Assembly (NCBI RefSeq): GCF_009389715.1
Contig: NC_052399.1
Span: 15,751,646 to 15,815,645 of the forward strand
Direction: 5' to 3'
Length of the DNA: 64,000 nucleotides
Source of the DNA: Phoenix dactylifera
Lineage: Eukaryota; Streptophyta; Magnoliopsida; Arecales; Arecaceae
The notes under the pieces: generated by a model
What the model was told of the DNA's origin: nothing
What the model saw: the letters and a program-made list of their open reading frames with translations, nothing else
The model's database searches: none
Translations under genes and position numbers: made by a program
Shown here: piece by piece, positions 21,664 through 34,369 of the stretch
Position numbering within the stretch: the first letter of the stretch is position 1
Layout: each line of letters begins with the position of its first letter

Positions 21664-24600
21664 ATGGCGTCGACCGGCGCTCTTTCCGGAACCGGCAGCG
21701 GCCTTTCCGGCCTCCTCCGCCTCCACCGGACGGCGAGGGAACCCACCTTCGCTGCCTTCGCCACCACCCGCCCAGCCGGCTCCGTCACCGACGGCGGCAA
21801 CCTCATCTGGGGCCGGCAGCTCCGGCCGGCGATCCTCCTCGAGAGGTCCGCCGTTCCGGCTAGAATCCCCGCCGGGAGGCGGGACCTCCTCCGGCCGGTC
21901 TCCGCCGCCGCTTCCTCTCCGGCCGACGGGAGCGATTCCGCCGGGTGAGGTCCGTTTCCTCCGTGGCAAACCTCGGCAGCCCCGGGCCGATTCACCTCGT
22001 CCCCCAACTCCCCCTCCTTCTCTCATCTGGAAAAGAAAATGAAATTTAAAGTAGAAATTCTACGCTAAGTTTCCTATTTGGGATTTCCCCATTTCAGGGA
22101 AGCGCAGGTCGCGCCGGTGAGCTTCGCGGCCAAGTATCCTGCTCTGGTCACCGGCTTCTTCTTCTTCATGTGGTACGGTTCCCGTTACTCTGTACCTAAT
22201 TCTTGATCTAAAATCACGGATTTGGATGGAATCAACGTTGATGCCATTGTTTGGCGCATCGCAGGTACTTCTTGAACGTGATATTCAACATCCTCAACAA
22301 GAAGATCTACAATTATTTCCCTTATCCCTAGTAAGTTTGCGCGCGCGTCCCAAATTATTTTTTTCCGAAATACGAGATCAGAAGTATCGCGGTGCACTGA
22401 CCGCAGTTCTGTATCTCTGGTTTGGCAGCTTCGTGTCAGTGGTACATCTGTCCGTAGGGGTGGTGTACTGTTTGGTGAGCTGGTCCGTCGGCCTCCCCAA
22501 GCGCGCTGTAAGTTTTCCGTCCGACACCCATTGCACGAGTGCCCGCTCGGATTTTTTCTCTTTTTGATTCTAAATAGTATTATTTTTTTTATTTTAAATG
22601 GTATTGTGCTTATCGTAAAGTAGTGGACTGTTGTCTCTCACGTGGCGCACTTTGTTTGGTTGAAAATCTCGATGTTGCCGCTCTGGTGGGGAAGCGTACA
22701 AGATAATAAAGAAACTTGGATAATTTATTTAGTTTAATATATTAAGTATTTCGCTGCCACGTATAGGGTTGGGATCAGGTATTCGGGTCAGAATCCGAAT
22801 CCTGGAACGACACGTGTACGCCAGGAGCGGACATGCGGTCACGCGCCCTGCTTTCAGTTTTGGATCACGCCAGCCGACGTGAAAATAACGACGCGACTGA
22901 ACTCTCGCGCGCTTTTTTTTTCTCCATAGATGTGCGTTGTTACGCGCCCCAACGCAAGTACCAAACAAGTTCCCTAGCCAACACGGCGCCTAATGAATGG
23001 CTCAAACCTCGTGAGTCATACTGACACAATGTGATGGTTTGGTTATTCCGACGCGTTTCTATGCGTAGCCAACTAGCTGTTCGGTCGGGTTGGTTATTTA
23101 TTGGACTGGTCGTTTTTTCTGTAGCTGAAAAAATTATGTCTTTTAGAAAATAACTGTTAAATTTCACATGATGAGAGACAAATATCATTTATTCTGGGAA
23201 GGCCAATCTTATATATGGCATCTATTTTTTTTTTCTCAATGTGATCTAAAGTTTTTCTATCATTTAACTTTGAGGTTGAAACCTAACAACTTTTATTTGA
23301 GAATAGCGGGTGAAACCTAAGATCACAATGCTTCCAAATTTAATTAAAACTTGGAAAATTCAAGTTTAATTTATGAAAGTGTTTCATGACATTTAGCAAC
23401 CGTGATTGCATAAGTTGCTCATACATATGGGCCTGTTAAGCCATTCTTGGCCTAAAAACTCCCAAATGACCCGTTTTGGATCAATTCCCACCACATTGAA
23501 ACACTTTGGTATTCGTTTTGGTTTTGGATCATAGTCAAAACTTACAACCAATAAATTCGAGTAATGCTAGGCGACTCCCATAAAGAACACAAGAACATTT
23601 CTGTCAAGGGAGATTAGTACAATTCACAGATTTGTTGCCAAATGTGGCAGTTGGTTGATTGTAAAGTTGCAAGTCACTGGTCGTGGGCCTGATAAACTTT
23701 TTGTGCACAATTCACGGATGCCTGCAAGTATTTTCCAATAAAATTTGTATATATCTTAACTAGCAGATAATAAAAGTACAAAATATATGCCCTATAATGG
23801 AACTATGTCTCAGTTTCAACTTTCTAAATATCAATACTACAGATTGCTGACTCTGCTCGCAAGTCACAACAGCCAAATCATTGACAAACATTTTACCACC
23901 TTGTTAACAAATCAAAACAGCCGTATAGCCTTTTTTTTTAAAAGTAAATGAGCATAGAATAAAGTATTAGAGAATTGCAATATAACAAAAATAAAAACAT
24001 GCAAGTTAAAAAATTGGTCGTAATGTTCCCATTAATTCAGCGATCTAAGAAGACAATGACTTAATTTTGAGGCATGTGACTTAGGTTAATCTATTTATAT
24101 AGAGAAATCCCCTGAAGCATGATAAATTTAATTCTGCTAGGCCAATGTGGATCACATATCACAAGCCAGCACAGAAATTTCTACCATACTCACAAAATGC
24201 AGTCTTGTCCTGCTACCGTCTAATGTAGAACGGGTTTTCTACCCTTGGAACTAGTGGATTATAAATCTCAGTACCTGCATAGATCTATGAGAGTTTGTGT
24301 GAGCTAACTTTGCCCATAGTGAACTGACTTGCCTAACTATTCTTCCCCTGCCAACTGAGAAAAATCCTGTCCTGATCTCTGCTTTTTGAAACCCAGTTTT
24401 GTACAATCACCCACAGAAGATAGTGACCGAATTGCTGCAGTTTTTATTATCTCCACTGGAATTTCTTTCCTGTTGGTCCTTCTGCAATGCCTCTTGATGC
24501 AGAGGTACTTGCAGAGCAGTTGATGCAACTTCCACATATATTTTGATACAATTGCAACATATCTTTTGATAGTAACTGAGTAACAGGATTTAACAGGGTT

Positions 24601-25882
24601 CTGTTCAATTGATCCTGACCTGAGGTCCAATGAAAATTTTTGAGTGATGTCGTATGGTATTCTCATTTTGCCACCAAGTCTTGAAGATGAATATATATGG
24701 TATGTGTGAGGTTGATATTTCATAAATAGACACGTTTATTGATCACATAGCACAGTTGCCAAAAAATAACATAATAATGACAATACTTTGATTTATATTT
24801 AATTGCTTGGTAGATGTGAATGTGAGTTTGAGGGCTAGACTAATGTATGGTCCATTTGTACAGAGGGGAAATGAAGAGTAAGTTAAATAAATTTCAAAGA
24901 ATAAGGAAAAAGAAGTGAATTAGTGAATATATTTTTTGGAAGTTGGAATAAGTTGAATCGTGAGGCTTTTGGTAGTAGTAGATGTATAAGCTAATTGGTG
25001 TTTTAATGGTAATAGTCATGGTCGATGTTACATGTCTACTTCCTAAGGAGTTTTGCTATGCAATGTAACTAGAGTTGGTCTTTTTGTAGCCCATGGACTC
25101 GAATCTCTTGAAGCTGCTCATCCCTGTTGCGGTATGCCATGCTTTGGGTCATGTGACCAGCAATGTATCATTTGCTGCTGTTGCAGTCTCATTTGCTCAC
25201 ACAATCAAAGGTAACTTTCCATCCAAGGGATTTTGCTCCAGTTGCTTGTGGGAGTTTTCTTTAGTTAAGGCATTTGTTTTGTTAATTCTACATGGTCTTA
25301 ATGGATTTCATGTCAGCTCTGGAACCCTTCTTCAATGCGGCTGCTTCTCAGTTCATCCTTGGACAGCAGATACCCTTTGCACTGTGGTTATCTCTAGCGC
25401 CAGTTGTGTTTGGTAATTTACTCTGTTATTATCATAGAATGCCTTTCGAACTTTATGAGAAAAAAAAAAGTTCATCCAGTCACTTTAATGCTATATATAT
25501 GGCAAGGTCATCTCTCCATCTCGTTCAGCTTTCTTTAGTGCTGGACTTGAGTATTTGGAATCTTTAAAATTGATATTTCATTATATAATTGTCATGTATG
25601 GTGACAATAGATGTAATCCCATATACATGTTTTTTGTGCCATTTCTCGAGCATAATTTGACAAACTACTGGTTTTTGCAAGCATAGTGAGGGAGAAGAGT
25701 GAATACACGCACATACACTAAAAAATGTTGGGAAAAAATCATGGTTTTTAAGAGTTTCTTCTGTCAAATATTTAGTTTATGGTATGCTGTTTGTGCAGTA
25801 TTGTGAGAAAGGTGAATCTTTGGAGCAAGAACAAATAATTGTATGCACATTTTTTAAAATTATAGTCCTTTTTTTTGGCGAA

Positions 25883-25916
<34 letters not shown>

Positions 25917-26162
25917 CGGGGGGTGTCTTTGTTTAGTTAATAACACTATAGCTAACAAAATAATTGTATTTCTTTTTTTGTCTCAAGCATAGACCAAGTG
26001 AAACATTTTTCAATTGCTTATTTTAATATGATAAACTTTGAAAATTGCAGGTGTCTCAATGGCATCCCTCACAGAATTGTCATTCAATTGGACTGGCTTC
26101 ATTAGTGCCATGATTTCAAACATTTCCTTCACTTACAGGAGCATCTATTCCAAGAAAGCGAT

Positions 26163-26201
<39 letters not shown>

Positions 26202-28794
26202 ATCTTGCACCCCCACTCCCCACGAACCACTGCCCTCTTCCTATCCTTCATGTTCCTTCACTTATGGAATCTATCCGATTCTTGCAGACTGACATGGACA
26301 GCACCAATTTATACGCGTATATCTCAATCATTGCTCTCATTGTTTGTATCCCTCCTGCAATCATTGTAAGTAAATTGTCTGATTTAGTTAATGAAAAAGA
26401 TAATGTTAAATGCATTGTAGGAGCAAACCATTTATGCATCAATTGTGGCATATGATATCTCAATAGGAGAGTGCATCTCTTAAAGTTTGTACCATGTCTG
26501 GCTTGTTTCGTTGATGTAGAGCTCTCTCTATATATTGACTCATCTATTTGAACAGATACTTGGAACATTAAATGTATATAATTAAAATTTAGAAAATGGG
26601 TTTCCTATGTAACTAACATATTCTACCACTTCTTTAAGCATTTCCAATTGGTTTTTTGCCTCTGATTCAGATTCATTTAATACAAATCTTTACTAATTCA
26701 TATGGGATTTTTTTAGACTGCTCTTCTACCTATTTAATTGAGGGTGCTGAAAGTCCTGGAATACTTTCTCTTCCTTTATGCCATTTTCTTAGTTTGGGAA
26801 ATGCTTTGCAACTTTGTCATGTTTGTTGTTGTGTTGTCTCTTTGGCGTGCACCTTTGAATGATGAATTTGGATTCACTAGCTTCCATGTTTTTGGAATTT
26901 TGCTTTGAAAGTTTAGTTGAACTTTTGATTTGATATCAGATTGACACAAAACATGTGTATTCAATGCAAATAATTTTTATGCTGTAGGTAATTGTTGAAG
27001 TACATATAAAGTGGAGAATGTACTTTGTTAGATAGTTGCTCTTCTTCACTGATTGTTCATGTTTTACAGCTTGAGGGGCCACAACTGTTGCAACATGGGT
27101 TTAAGGATGCAGTTGTCAAAGTAGGGTGGACAAAATTCATCTCAGATCTGTTCTGGGTGGGAATGTTTTATCACCTCTACAATCAGGTATTTGTTTGACA
27201 ATATACAAACTTTCATGTATTCAAAGAAAAAGCAACAGATAAAGCACATAGAAACGTATGCATATGAGGCTTATCACAACTTGAATTCCCAGTTGCATTT
27301 TGCTGCCAGTAGCGTGTACTAAAAAACAGAACTTGATATGAGCATTCTCAATAGGATCATATTTGGGTCTATCTAAGTTTAACCTGAGTACAGAATGGTT
27401 AAGAAATTTTTGGGTTCTTGTAGTTGTAATTTGCTGATCTGTATTTATGGAACTATTATATAAAAATAACTAGGATCAAGCTTTGTTTTTCATGCTTCAA
27501 TTATTTATTAGTCTTGGTGTAAAGTAGGTCCTACTATTATTCTAGCAAAGCTTGAGCACTTTTGTTGTGGTCTGAGTTCTTTGTTGACCACGTTAGCTAG
27601 AAACATTTTCATGCAGCCTAAGCCCCAGTTTCATAGCCATAAATTCTACCGAAAATTAATCGTGATCTCTTTGCTATTGTAAATTCTCAAGTATTCACAG
27701 TATATATAAATTAAAGTTTTCTGCAAGATGCCAATGTTCTTCTTTGTTAATTATGCTTCAAAAACACTTTGACTTAGCATTTCCAGCGACTGGATTATCT
27801 ATTGTGCTATCTAATATTATCCATCGGTACCTATTTCGACCTAAATTCAAAATTGCAATTCTAAATGCGGATATCCCATTCACGCTGATCATGTGTTATC
27901 CTGGAGTACTTTTCCTTTATAAATCATGAGAATGTTGTTATGCATTATTTAAATGGCATGATTTCTGTTTATATTGTTCATCTCCATCCTCTATGTTAAC
28001 TTTGCCTTTCTTACTTATTGTACTAATAAAATAACTTCTGTGGATCCCCCAGCTGGCAACAAACACCTTGGAGCGAGTGGCTCCCCTCACTCATGCGGTT
28101 GGGAATGTGTTGAAACGTGTATTTGTAATTGGTTTCTCAATCATAGCCTTTGGTATGCGCAAGCATTACCCCTTTTGTTGGGCCAATATGTTCTAATTTA
28201 TTTTTCTCCTTCTAATTTGCTTTACTATTGATTTAACTCCTCTTCCTAATCAGGAAACAAGATCACAATGCAGACAGGAATTGGAACTTGTATTGCAATT
28301 GTAGGAGTTGCCATCTACTCATATATCAAGGCTAAGATGGAAGAGGAGAAAAGAGTGAGTATTAATGTTCAAGATTCATTTAATATTTGAATTGTTTTTC
28401 TTCTGTCTAAAAGAGAAGGAAGCAAATATAATTAATGTTAGAATTACAATTATATGTTGTAATCTATCTGATTTCCTTAATGTAGATAGTTTTCTTTTAG
28501 CAGCTAACTTTTCTAGATGGTATCTGACAACCTATAAGATTTATTAGCTTTTTAGCTTATTAGTGGGTTGCCTGCATGCACGCTTGGATGAATTGTGACG
28601 TTTTACAAATGCTTTTAAGACTCTGAAATCAAGTTCCAGTATTTCTTTTCCAGTTCATAAGTAGGCCTGCTAAGTAGCTCCTGACTGACCTCAGGTTGGG
28701 TCGAACCATGTATTGAAACTATTTTGTTGGCTAAAAGTTCTAACAATTTTTCCTCCACTTTTATAACTTTGTGCAGCAAATGAAAACTGCATAA
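21664..28794 (+). CDS. TPT: Chloroplast triose-phosphate/phosphate translocator (12 exons)
   Basis: Exchanges stromal triose phosphate or 3-phosphoglycerate for cytosolic phosphate across the inner chloroplast envelope, the main daytime carbon export route. Exons: 21664-21944, 22098-22172, 22265-22330, 22429-22507, 25090-25210, 25317-25412, 26051-26163, 26288-26365, 27070-27186, 28053-28152, 28254-28354, 28777-28794. They sum to 1245 bp, or 414 residues, the family's usual length; all introns are GT..AG and all phases agree. Exon 1 encodes a Ser/Ala/Arg-rich transit peptide of about 85-95 residues. The mature part starts near [15 protein letters not shown] and has the triose-phosphate transporter domain with multiple helices, including the TPT signatures [28 protein letters not shown] and HAVGNVLKR, whose Lys-Arg pair binds phosphate in this family. 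The start is the first Met and opens the transit peptide. Intron 4 is long (2.6 kb). Confidence 0.95.
25883..25916 (+). repeat. 34-nt G homopolymer in TPT intron 6
   Basis: Unbroken G run, followed by C and six more G. It lies in the intron between exons 6 and 7 of TPT, upstream of the branch-point region. Confidence 0.95.
26163..26193 (+). repeat. (TC)n tract at the start of TPT intron 7
   Basis: The donor GTCTCT of intron 7 leads straight into a TC repeat. The donor is therefore a non-consensus GT embedded in the repeat, but phase and family similarity support it. Confidence 0.85.
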
Positions 28795-30503
28795 GCAGCA
28801 GAGCTGTGAAAATTGAAGACTCGGCGCAGTGCTAGGTTTTGATGTTGTATGTGCCTGTAAAAACAGGGGAAAAAGAATAGTGATGCGAGGCTGACTGCCA
28901 TATAAAGCTCACTTACTATTACATCACCATTTTTCTTTTCTGCTGTTTGTTATTTAACCTCGGACTAGAAACCATTGTTAATTTACAAGCACACAGAATA
29001 ATTTGTTGCACCAAGTAGCTTTAAAGAGAGCCACTTATGTATTTAAAAATAAGAATTACCGGTTGCCTCCTACCTTTATCACAGGTCTAGGAGAAGTAGA
29101 TTGCCTGCACTTTCTGCTGCTACCTTTCGCTTCATTCCTTGTTTGGATTGTAATAGCTCAATACAAACCATGATGTTGTAGCAAACAATGGTATTGGCGA
29201 ATCTATCTACTAGGATTATTTTCATTTTTTCTTAGAAATGGAAATTTATTGTCTAAGTTCTGTTTCTCTTATAGTGGCTTTCTACCTCTGGTTTGGTCAG
29301 CACAAGTCTATTGTCAACAAAAGAGCAATGCTATATGTGCCGTACAGTTATGTTGACACCCTATTATGCACTGATGTAGCAGCAGAAATTTTTGAAGAGC
29401 ACTGCTAAATAACAACTAATGCAAACAGGCAACCTTAGAAATAAAAGTTACTGTCTGAATATTTTTGCTAATAGGAGCCTGACAACCTAAAACACAATTA
29501 ATTGAGCAGTATCCTTGATGTTCATGGCATTTACCTATGCTATGGTTGTCTTAGGTTATCATTTCTCATCTTTGAATTACTTGAGCCCATGCCTGATAAT
29601 GTGACAAATGTCAGGTTGGCAACTTTGTTGCATGGCAATATCGGTTTAGTTGCCATGCTGACATGTAAAAGGTGCTAGTAAAATGTGAAAAAGTTGAACA
29701 AAGTTATGAACAAATGGACAATGATCGATAACAGAAACAACGTATCCATGGCAACATCAGTTCAGTTGTGATGCCTACATATAAAAGGTGCAAGTAAAAT
29801 GTGAAAAACTACAACAAAGTTATGGACAAGGGAATGATGATCATGAGCAAATAGAAGCAACAATTTAGATTAGTTTTATCTAGTACCTCCTCCTGGCTGG
29901 TAGAGGGTTGAGATTTGAACCTTGGGTAGTGTAGATCCAAACAATTGGGACCATTGTGATTGTAATACCAGGTTAACCTCCCTCTCTTTTTTTGACCAAA
30001 ATAAGAAGGAAAAAAAGAGAGAGATCAGAATCTAATCCTTTAAACCTGCCCTAGTAGGCATTGCCAATTGTTGGGTTTGATCTGAATTATAGACCTAAAA
30101 CAGTTTTTAAGTCATATCATAGGATTCAATTATAGATAAATATATAGCAGTTTGCTATTCACACGTCCATTTGGTGGATTCCGTCCAATTATAGACACCG
30201 ACCCCCGTTTCATTGCATTGCCATAGTTGTCGATAACTATTCGATTTACAGGGTGGTGGTGTGTGTTTTAGGAAAATTCCCTTTGATTATACCCGTTTGT
30301 AGCTCCTCGGAGGACCGTCCCAGGCAAATGAGACTCGTGAATCTATCATCCACTTCTTTTATTAGTTGGGGCGAGAGAGTTTTTCCCATGGCAATAGAAG
30401 GTATCCGAGACAGTCTCTTCCCCTCCGATGTCCTCTTGCCTGGCTCCTTCGAGCGCCCATACCTTTTTTCCTTTGTTCCGGAAAAAGGTTCCCCTTCGCA
30501 GGC

Positions 30504-30505
<2 letters not shown>
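28795..30505. other. TPT 3' untranslated region and downstream spacer
   Basis: The TPT 3' UTR probably ends within a few hundred bases. The remainder is AT-rich spacer with one local tandem duplication (29635-29866). No gene is recognised. Confidence 0.45.
29635..29866. repeat. Tandem duplication of about 116 bp
   Basis: Segments starting GCAATATCGGTTTAGTTG (29635) and GCAACATCAGTTCAGTTG (29751) run in parallel through AAAAGGTGC(T/A)AGTAAAATG to AGAA.CAAC, with roughly 80% identity by eye. Confidence 0.75.

Positions 30506-30544
<39 letters not shown>
30506..30544. repeat. (TTA)n microsatellite
   Basis: Thirteen TTA units, continuing into TTTTA-type repeats. It probably derives from the tail of the minus-strand LINE. 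Confidence 0.95.
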
Positions 30545-30545
<1 letters not shown>

Positions 30546-31636
30546 TTATTTTATTGGTACAACGGGTACAACTAACAAAATTTTAAAAAAAAAAGACACA
30601 AAGAAAGAGTGGTTCTCTTAGAGAAAACTACTGGAGTGAAGAGCCGTGTAAGAGGTCACCTAGTCAGCTACGCTCTTCGCCTCCCTGTAGATATGTGTAG
30701 ATCGGGAGGAGTCGCACTCTCCCAAGAGTTTTCATATATCGTGGAGTAGCAGCGTCCTACCAAAAGCACAACGCCGACCTCGAACCCACTTGATCACCAT
30801 AGCCGAGTCCTCATCGAGGAGGATGTGCTTCATACCCAAAACAAACCTCGCATAGGTGATGCCCTCCTATATGGCTCTGAGCTCTGCACTAAGGACAGAT
30901 GTATCGAAGATCTACCTGCCCCCAACCGCCACCAGTCTGGTGTTATGGTCTTTGATGACAAATTCTACACCTCCACTACTCATTTTCTCGCCGACACTAC
31001 TGATGAAGTTCACCTTGAGAAAATGAGGAGGTGGATGCTCCCAGAAAACGAACACGGTCCTAGTCGTTGCAAGAGCAGAATGGAAGTCCCATATGTCCCT
31101 AGCCGTCTCACAAAAAGACGATGCAGTAGTGCTAATGATATCCACCGCATGAAGTAGAACTCTGTCCATCACCACCCCCCGGGTGCACTTTGCTTTCTCG
31201 AAGACTCGGACATTTCTATCTAGCCAACAGTGGTAGGCTAGATACGCAGCACTGATCTTTCACTCCTCAACGTCGGGCCTCTGTGAGGAAGCCAAGAAAA
31301 TCCTCGATCGACGACAACCCTTGCTGCGGGCCGGGGGAGGCCAAAGCATACCTTCAGATCTAAACGGCCCGTGGACATCCAATAAGAATATGGAAAATGG
31401 ACATTTCTACCTCCAGGCAGACCACACAAATTAGGGGAATCCTTACCTCTTGGCAAGCCAACATGCCTTTGGAAAGTAGGCACCCCCATGCCGCATTTCA
31501 GACAAACAAGGCCACTCGGGAGAGGATACGCAGCCTCCAGATCCAACTCCCATCTATCCGCCAAGTCAGAACCCTCTTGACCAAACCTAAATAAGTTCCA
31601 AGGAAATCTGCAAATTAGGGACAAAATAAGGTGCAT
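30506..31636 (-). mobile_element. Decayed 3' part of a LINE (L1-type) with an (AAT)n tail
   Basis: On the minus strand, a segment around 31040-30912 translates to a WEHPPPHFLKVNF..SSGGVEFVIKDHNTRLVAVGGR-like stretch. This matches the start of the C-terminal RNase H domain seen in the LINE at 62003-63349 (same WVPPP..LKVNFDGS order). Further upstream (31636-31238) there is a diverged zinc-knuckle-like stretch (LPSGLVCLKCGMGVP). Stops and frame changes separate the pieces. The minus-strand 3' end reaches the (TTA)n run at 30506-30544, which would be the element's A/T-rich tail. The 5' end is uncertain and no target-site duplication was found. Confidence 0.6.
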
Positions 31637-32141
31637 TTTTTAAAGAAAATGAGCGTGGGGTAATTGTGTATGATGATTTTAAGCACAAACATGCATGTTA
31701 CTTTTCTTAATGAATGATATGCATAATATACAAGCCTAAGTTTTCATTGAGACAATAAATTTTTCATGGGCAAATACAAGTACCGTTTAGTTTTTTGCAT
31801 TCTCTACGCCAAGTATTTTCTATAATACAAAGCATACCCCTCCCAAGTCCCAGATGAGGTTTAGTCGTGGCACAGAACAAGCCATGGAAAGCAGCAACGA
31901 CCATCGTTTGCTTTGGTACCAAGTTGGAAAGCCCACCACTCTGAGTTGGGCTTCCTTAGCTTGGACCATGACCATTCCACCATCGCAGCCAATCTGGAAG
32001 TTCATTCATTTTTTGATAAAGTGAGGGAACTTGTGCTTTGGGAAGCCTACAAGCTGCATGCAATTACCCGTGACAAATATAAATAAGAAGGAAGAGGGAA
32101 TCTGATCTGCATATAGAAAAGAGAATCTGATTTCAGTATTT
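31637..32141. other. Non-coding spacer
   Basis: AT-rich. No gene, RNA or element end is recognised. Confidence 0.45.
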
Positions 32142-32313
32142 ATGGGTTGGGTTGGGTCAGAATTTAGTAAACCCAAGTCCAACCCGAAAAATAGAGCAGA
32201 TTCAATTTTTAAACCCGACACGGCCCCATGGGTCCTTTAAATCGGATTGGATCAAGTCTAAGCGGATCGGTCCGGATCAGTTTATAGGTCAACTCAACCC
32301 ATTTGCAGCCTTA
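32142..32313. mobile_element. Degenerate small hAT-type MITE
   Basis: The left side starts ATGGGTTGGGTTGGGTC (32142). The right side is its inverted relative, ending AACTCAACCCATTTGCAGCCTTA near 32313. The outer TAAGGCTGCAAATGGGTTG on the complement is typical of plant hAT MITEs. The left outermost bases have decayed. Confidence 0.45.
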
Positions 32314-32349
32314 GTCTCACCTTCTCCTGCAGACCATGACCAGAGCTAA

Positions 32350-33431
32350 GGCTTCATTTGGGGAGATTTTGGAGGGCCAAAAAGTACTTTCTGACCTTCC
32401 ACAAGCACTTTTAGATAAAATATGTGTGCTTGGTAAAAATTTTGAGAAGTTGTTTTAGCTTTTCCGGAAAGCTAAAAACAGCTTTTTGGGAGAAGCTCTA
32501 TTTTGAAGCTTTCTGAAAAATTACTTTTTTGCCTAATCGGAAAGCTATTTTTTTACCAAAATATCCCGTGGAATGACTATTCATCTATTGTATTTTCATC
32601 AAATAGGGGGCAAGAAGACTCTATGGAAAAATGGTGGTTCAATTCGATGTTGTCTAACGATAAGTTAGAACATAGGTGTGGACTAAATAAATCAATGGAT
32701 AGTCTTGATGCTATTGGGCATGCCAGTGGAAGTGAAGAACCCATTCTAAATGGTACTGACTATGTAGCTGGGACAGTGAAGATCAAAGATTAGGTATCCT
32801 ATCCTGTGCAATCTAGATAAATGATTGGTGTAGGAACCATTCTACTCTCAAAGTGCATTTCCCTTTGGAATATTATTGTTCGGGTGCGATAAATATAACA
32901 ATTACACAAAATATCCCTTTAATAATTGTTTAACCAATTTTATCACATGGCTAGAAAATTTGTTATATTATGAAAAATTAATTTATGCTAATAATTATAA
33001 TATTTTATATCTTTATTATTATCTTATACTATAAATATAATATTATATTACATTATATCATAATACATTGATATGTTATGTTAAATAATTTAATATTATA
33101 TTAAATTATTATGCTATAGTATATTATATTATATTACTATATTGTAATAATATTGTATTACATTACAGTAATATTATACTATATCATATATTTATGTATT
33201 AATACATATTATATTTTATTATGCTCTACTGTATAATACTATGCAATGTCCTTTATAATCATTTTGTCATACCAAAAGTACTTTCTCAGTTTGTTTACCA
33301 AACACATGTTAAAGTGGCACAATACTTTAGATATGTAGTTACCAAATAACAAATAACTTTTTATAAAAGCTCTACTTCAGAAAGCTCTACTTTCAATAGC
33401 TCTACTGCCAACAGCTCCTCCAAATAGGGCT
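32350..33431. mobile_element. PIF/Harbinger-like non-autonomous DNA transposon, copy 1
   Basis: The left end GGCTTCATTTGGGGAG and right end CTCCTCCAAATAGGGCT are imperfect inverted repeats, flanked by TAA on both sides (32347-32349 and 33432-33434). That is the 3-bp target duplication typical of PIF/Harbinger elements. The interior is very AT-rich, with long ATATTA-type stretches nearly identical to those of a second copy at 56994-57890. It encodes no transposase. This copy carries an extra 339 bp insert with plastid accD sequence (32568-32906) that the second copy lacks. Confidence 0.75.
32568..32906 (+). pseudogene. accD: Plastid accD fragment inserted in the nucleus (NUPT)
   Basis: From ATG at 32573 the sequence matches the start of the plastid acetyl-CoA carboxylase beta subunit: MTIHLLYFH, then after a one-base deletion [28 protein letters not shown] and SGSEEPIL. 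Similarity fades after about 32760 ([11 protein letters not shown], then a TAG). The insert lies inside DNA transposon copy 1. It is flanked by the 11-bp direct repeat CAAAATATCCC (32557-32567 and 32907-32917), of which copy 2 has only a partial counterpart. It covers only about 70 residues, with the catalytic carboxyltransferase domain absent, so it is non-functional. Confidence 0.85.
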
Positions 33432-34369
33432 TAAGTCTTGGCCTTCTGCAATGCACTGCCAATCTGTGAACTAAAAAGAACTGACGTTTTGATGGTGTTC
33501 CTATCAAAATTGTTTACAATTTATTTCCTTATAGAATTTAATGAGTTATACTACAATTTTTTTTTTTTTTTTTTATAAGGCGTCCCACTACAGAAGGTTT
33601 TTATTATTGTGAGATTTGGAAAGGGCCTGATGTACACAATGCTACTTCAGATAGAAAGGTTATTTTATTAGTTCCAACTCATAATGAAACAACTTTATTG
33701 TTGTGTCAAAGCCTACGCATGCGCGCGCGCTCTCTCTCTCTCTCTCTAATGCACAATTTACGGATGGATTTTATATAAGATTTGGTTAACTATTTCCCAG
33801 AATTTGTCCAAAATGAAGTTTTGGCTATACATTTATTCATTCCTCTGCTATTTCAGAAAAATGGTGACAGTTAATTGAATGGTATTTAGAAGACCTTATA
33901 ACTCAAAAACTTGCTCGCCATCCTGAAAGTACGGATTGATTTTGGATCTAGATAAACCCCATCAACCTCAATTTAACCTTACACAATTGGGATTGGAAAA
34001 AACAAGATTGCATAATTTGATTTCTTTCCAAGGCGAAGCCAATAAATAACATGAGAAAGAAATCTGTAACAAAAGTAGAGGCAAGTGGATTGTAGTGTGT
34101 AAGCTGCTGAATCGCTAACAGCTGTTATATCAGCTAATTGGCATCTTTGTCCTTAAGGTTTTCTCCTGGAGGAGGTTCAAGATTTTAGGCCTGGTTGTGG
34201 CACTTATCATGGTACTGCATAAATTAGCAAAAAGAAAAAGGAAAAGGAAAACAAATACAAGTTTTTTTTTTTGGATGAGAAAATACAAGTTATTATACTG
34301 GGAAGCAAACTGAGGATGCCATTGAACACCTCACTTTTGTAGACAGTGCCATTGTGCATCTCATTCTTG
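33432..34369. other. Non-coding spacer
   Basis: Contains a CG/CT microsatellite (about 33720-33747) and T runs. No gene is recognised. Confidence 0.45.
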
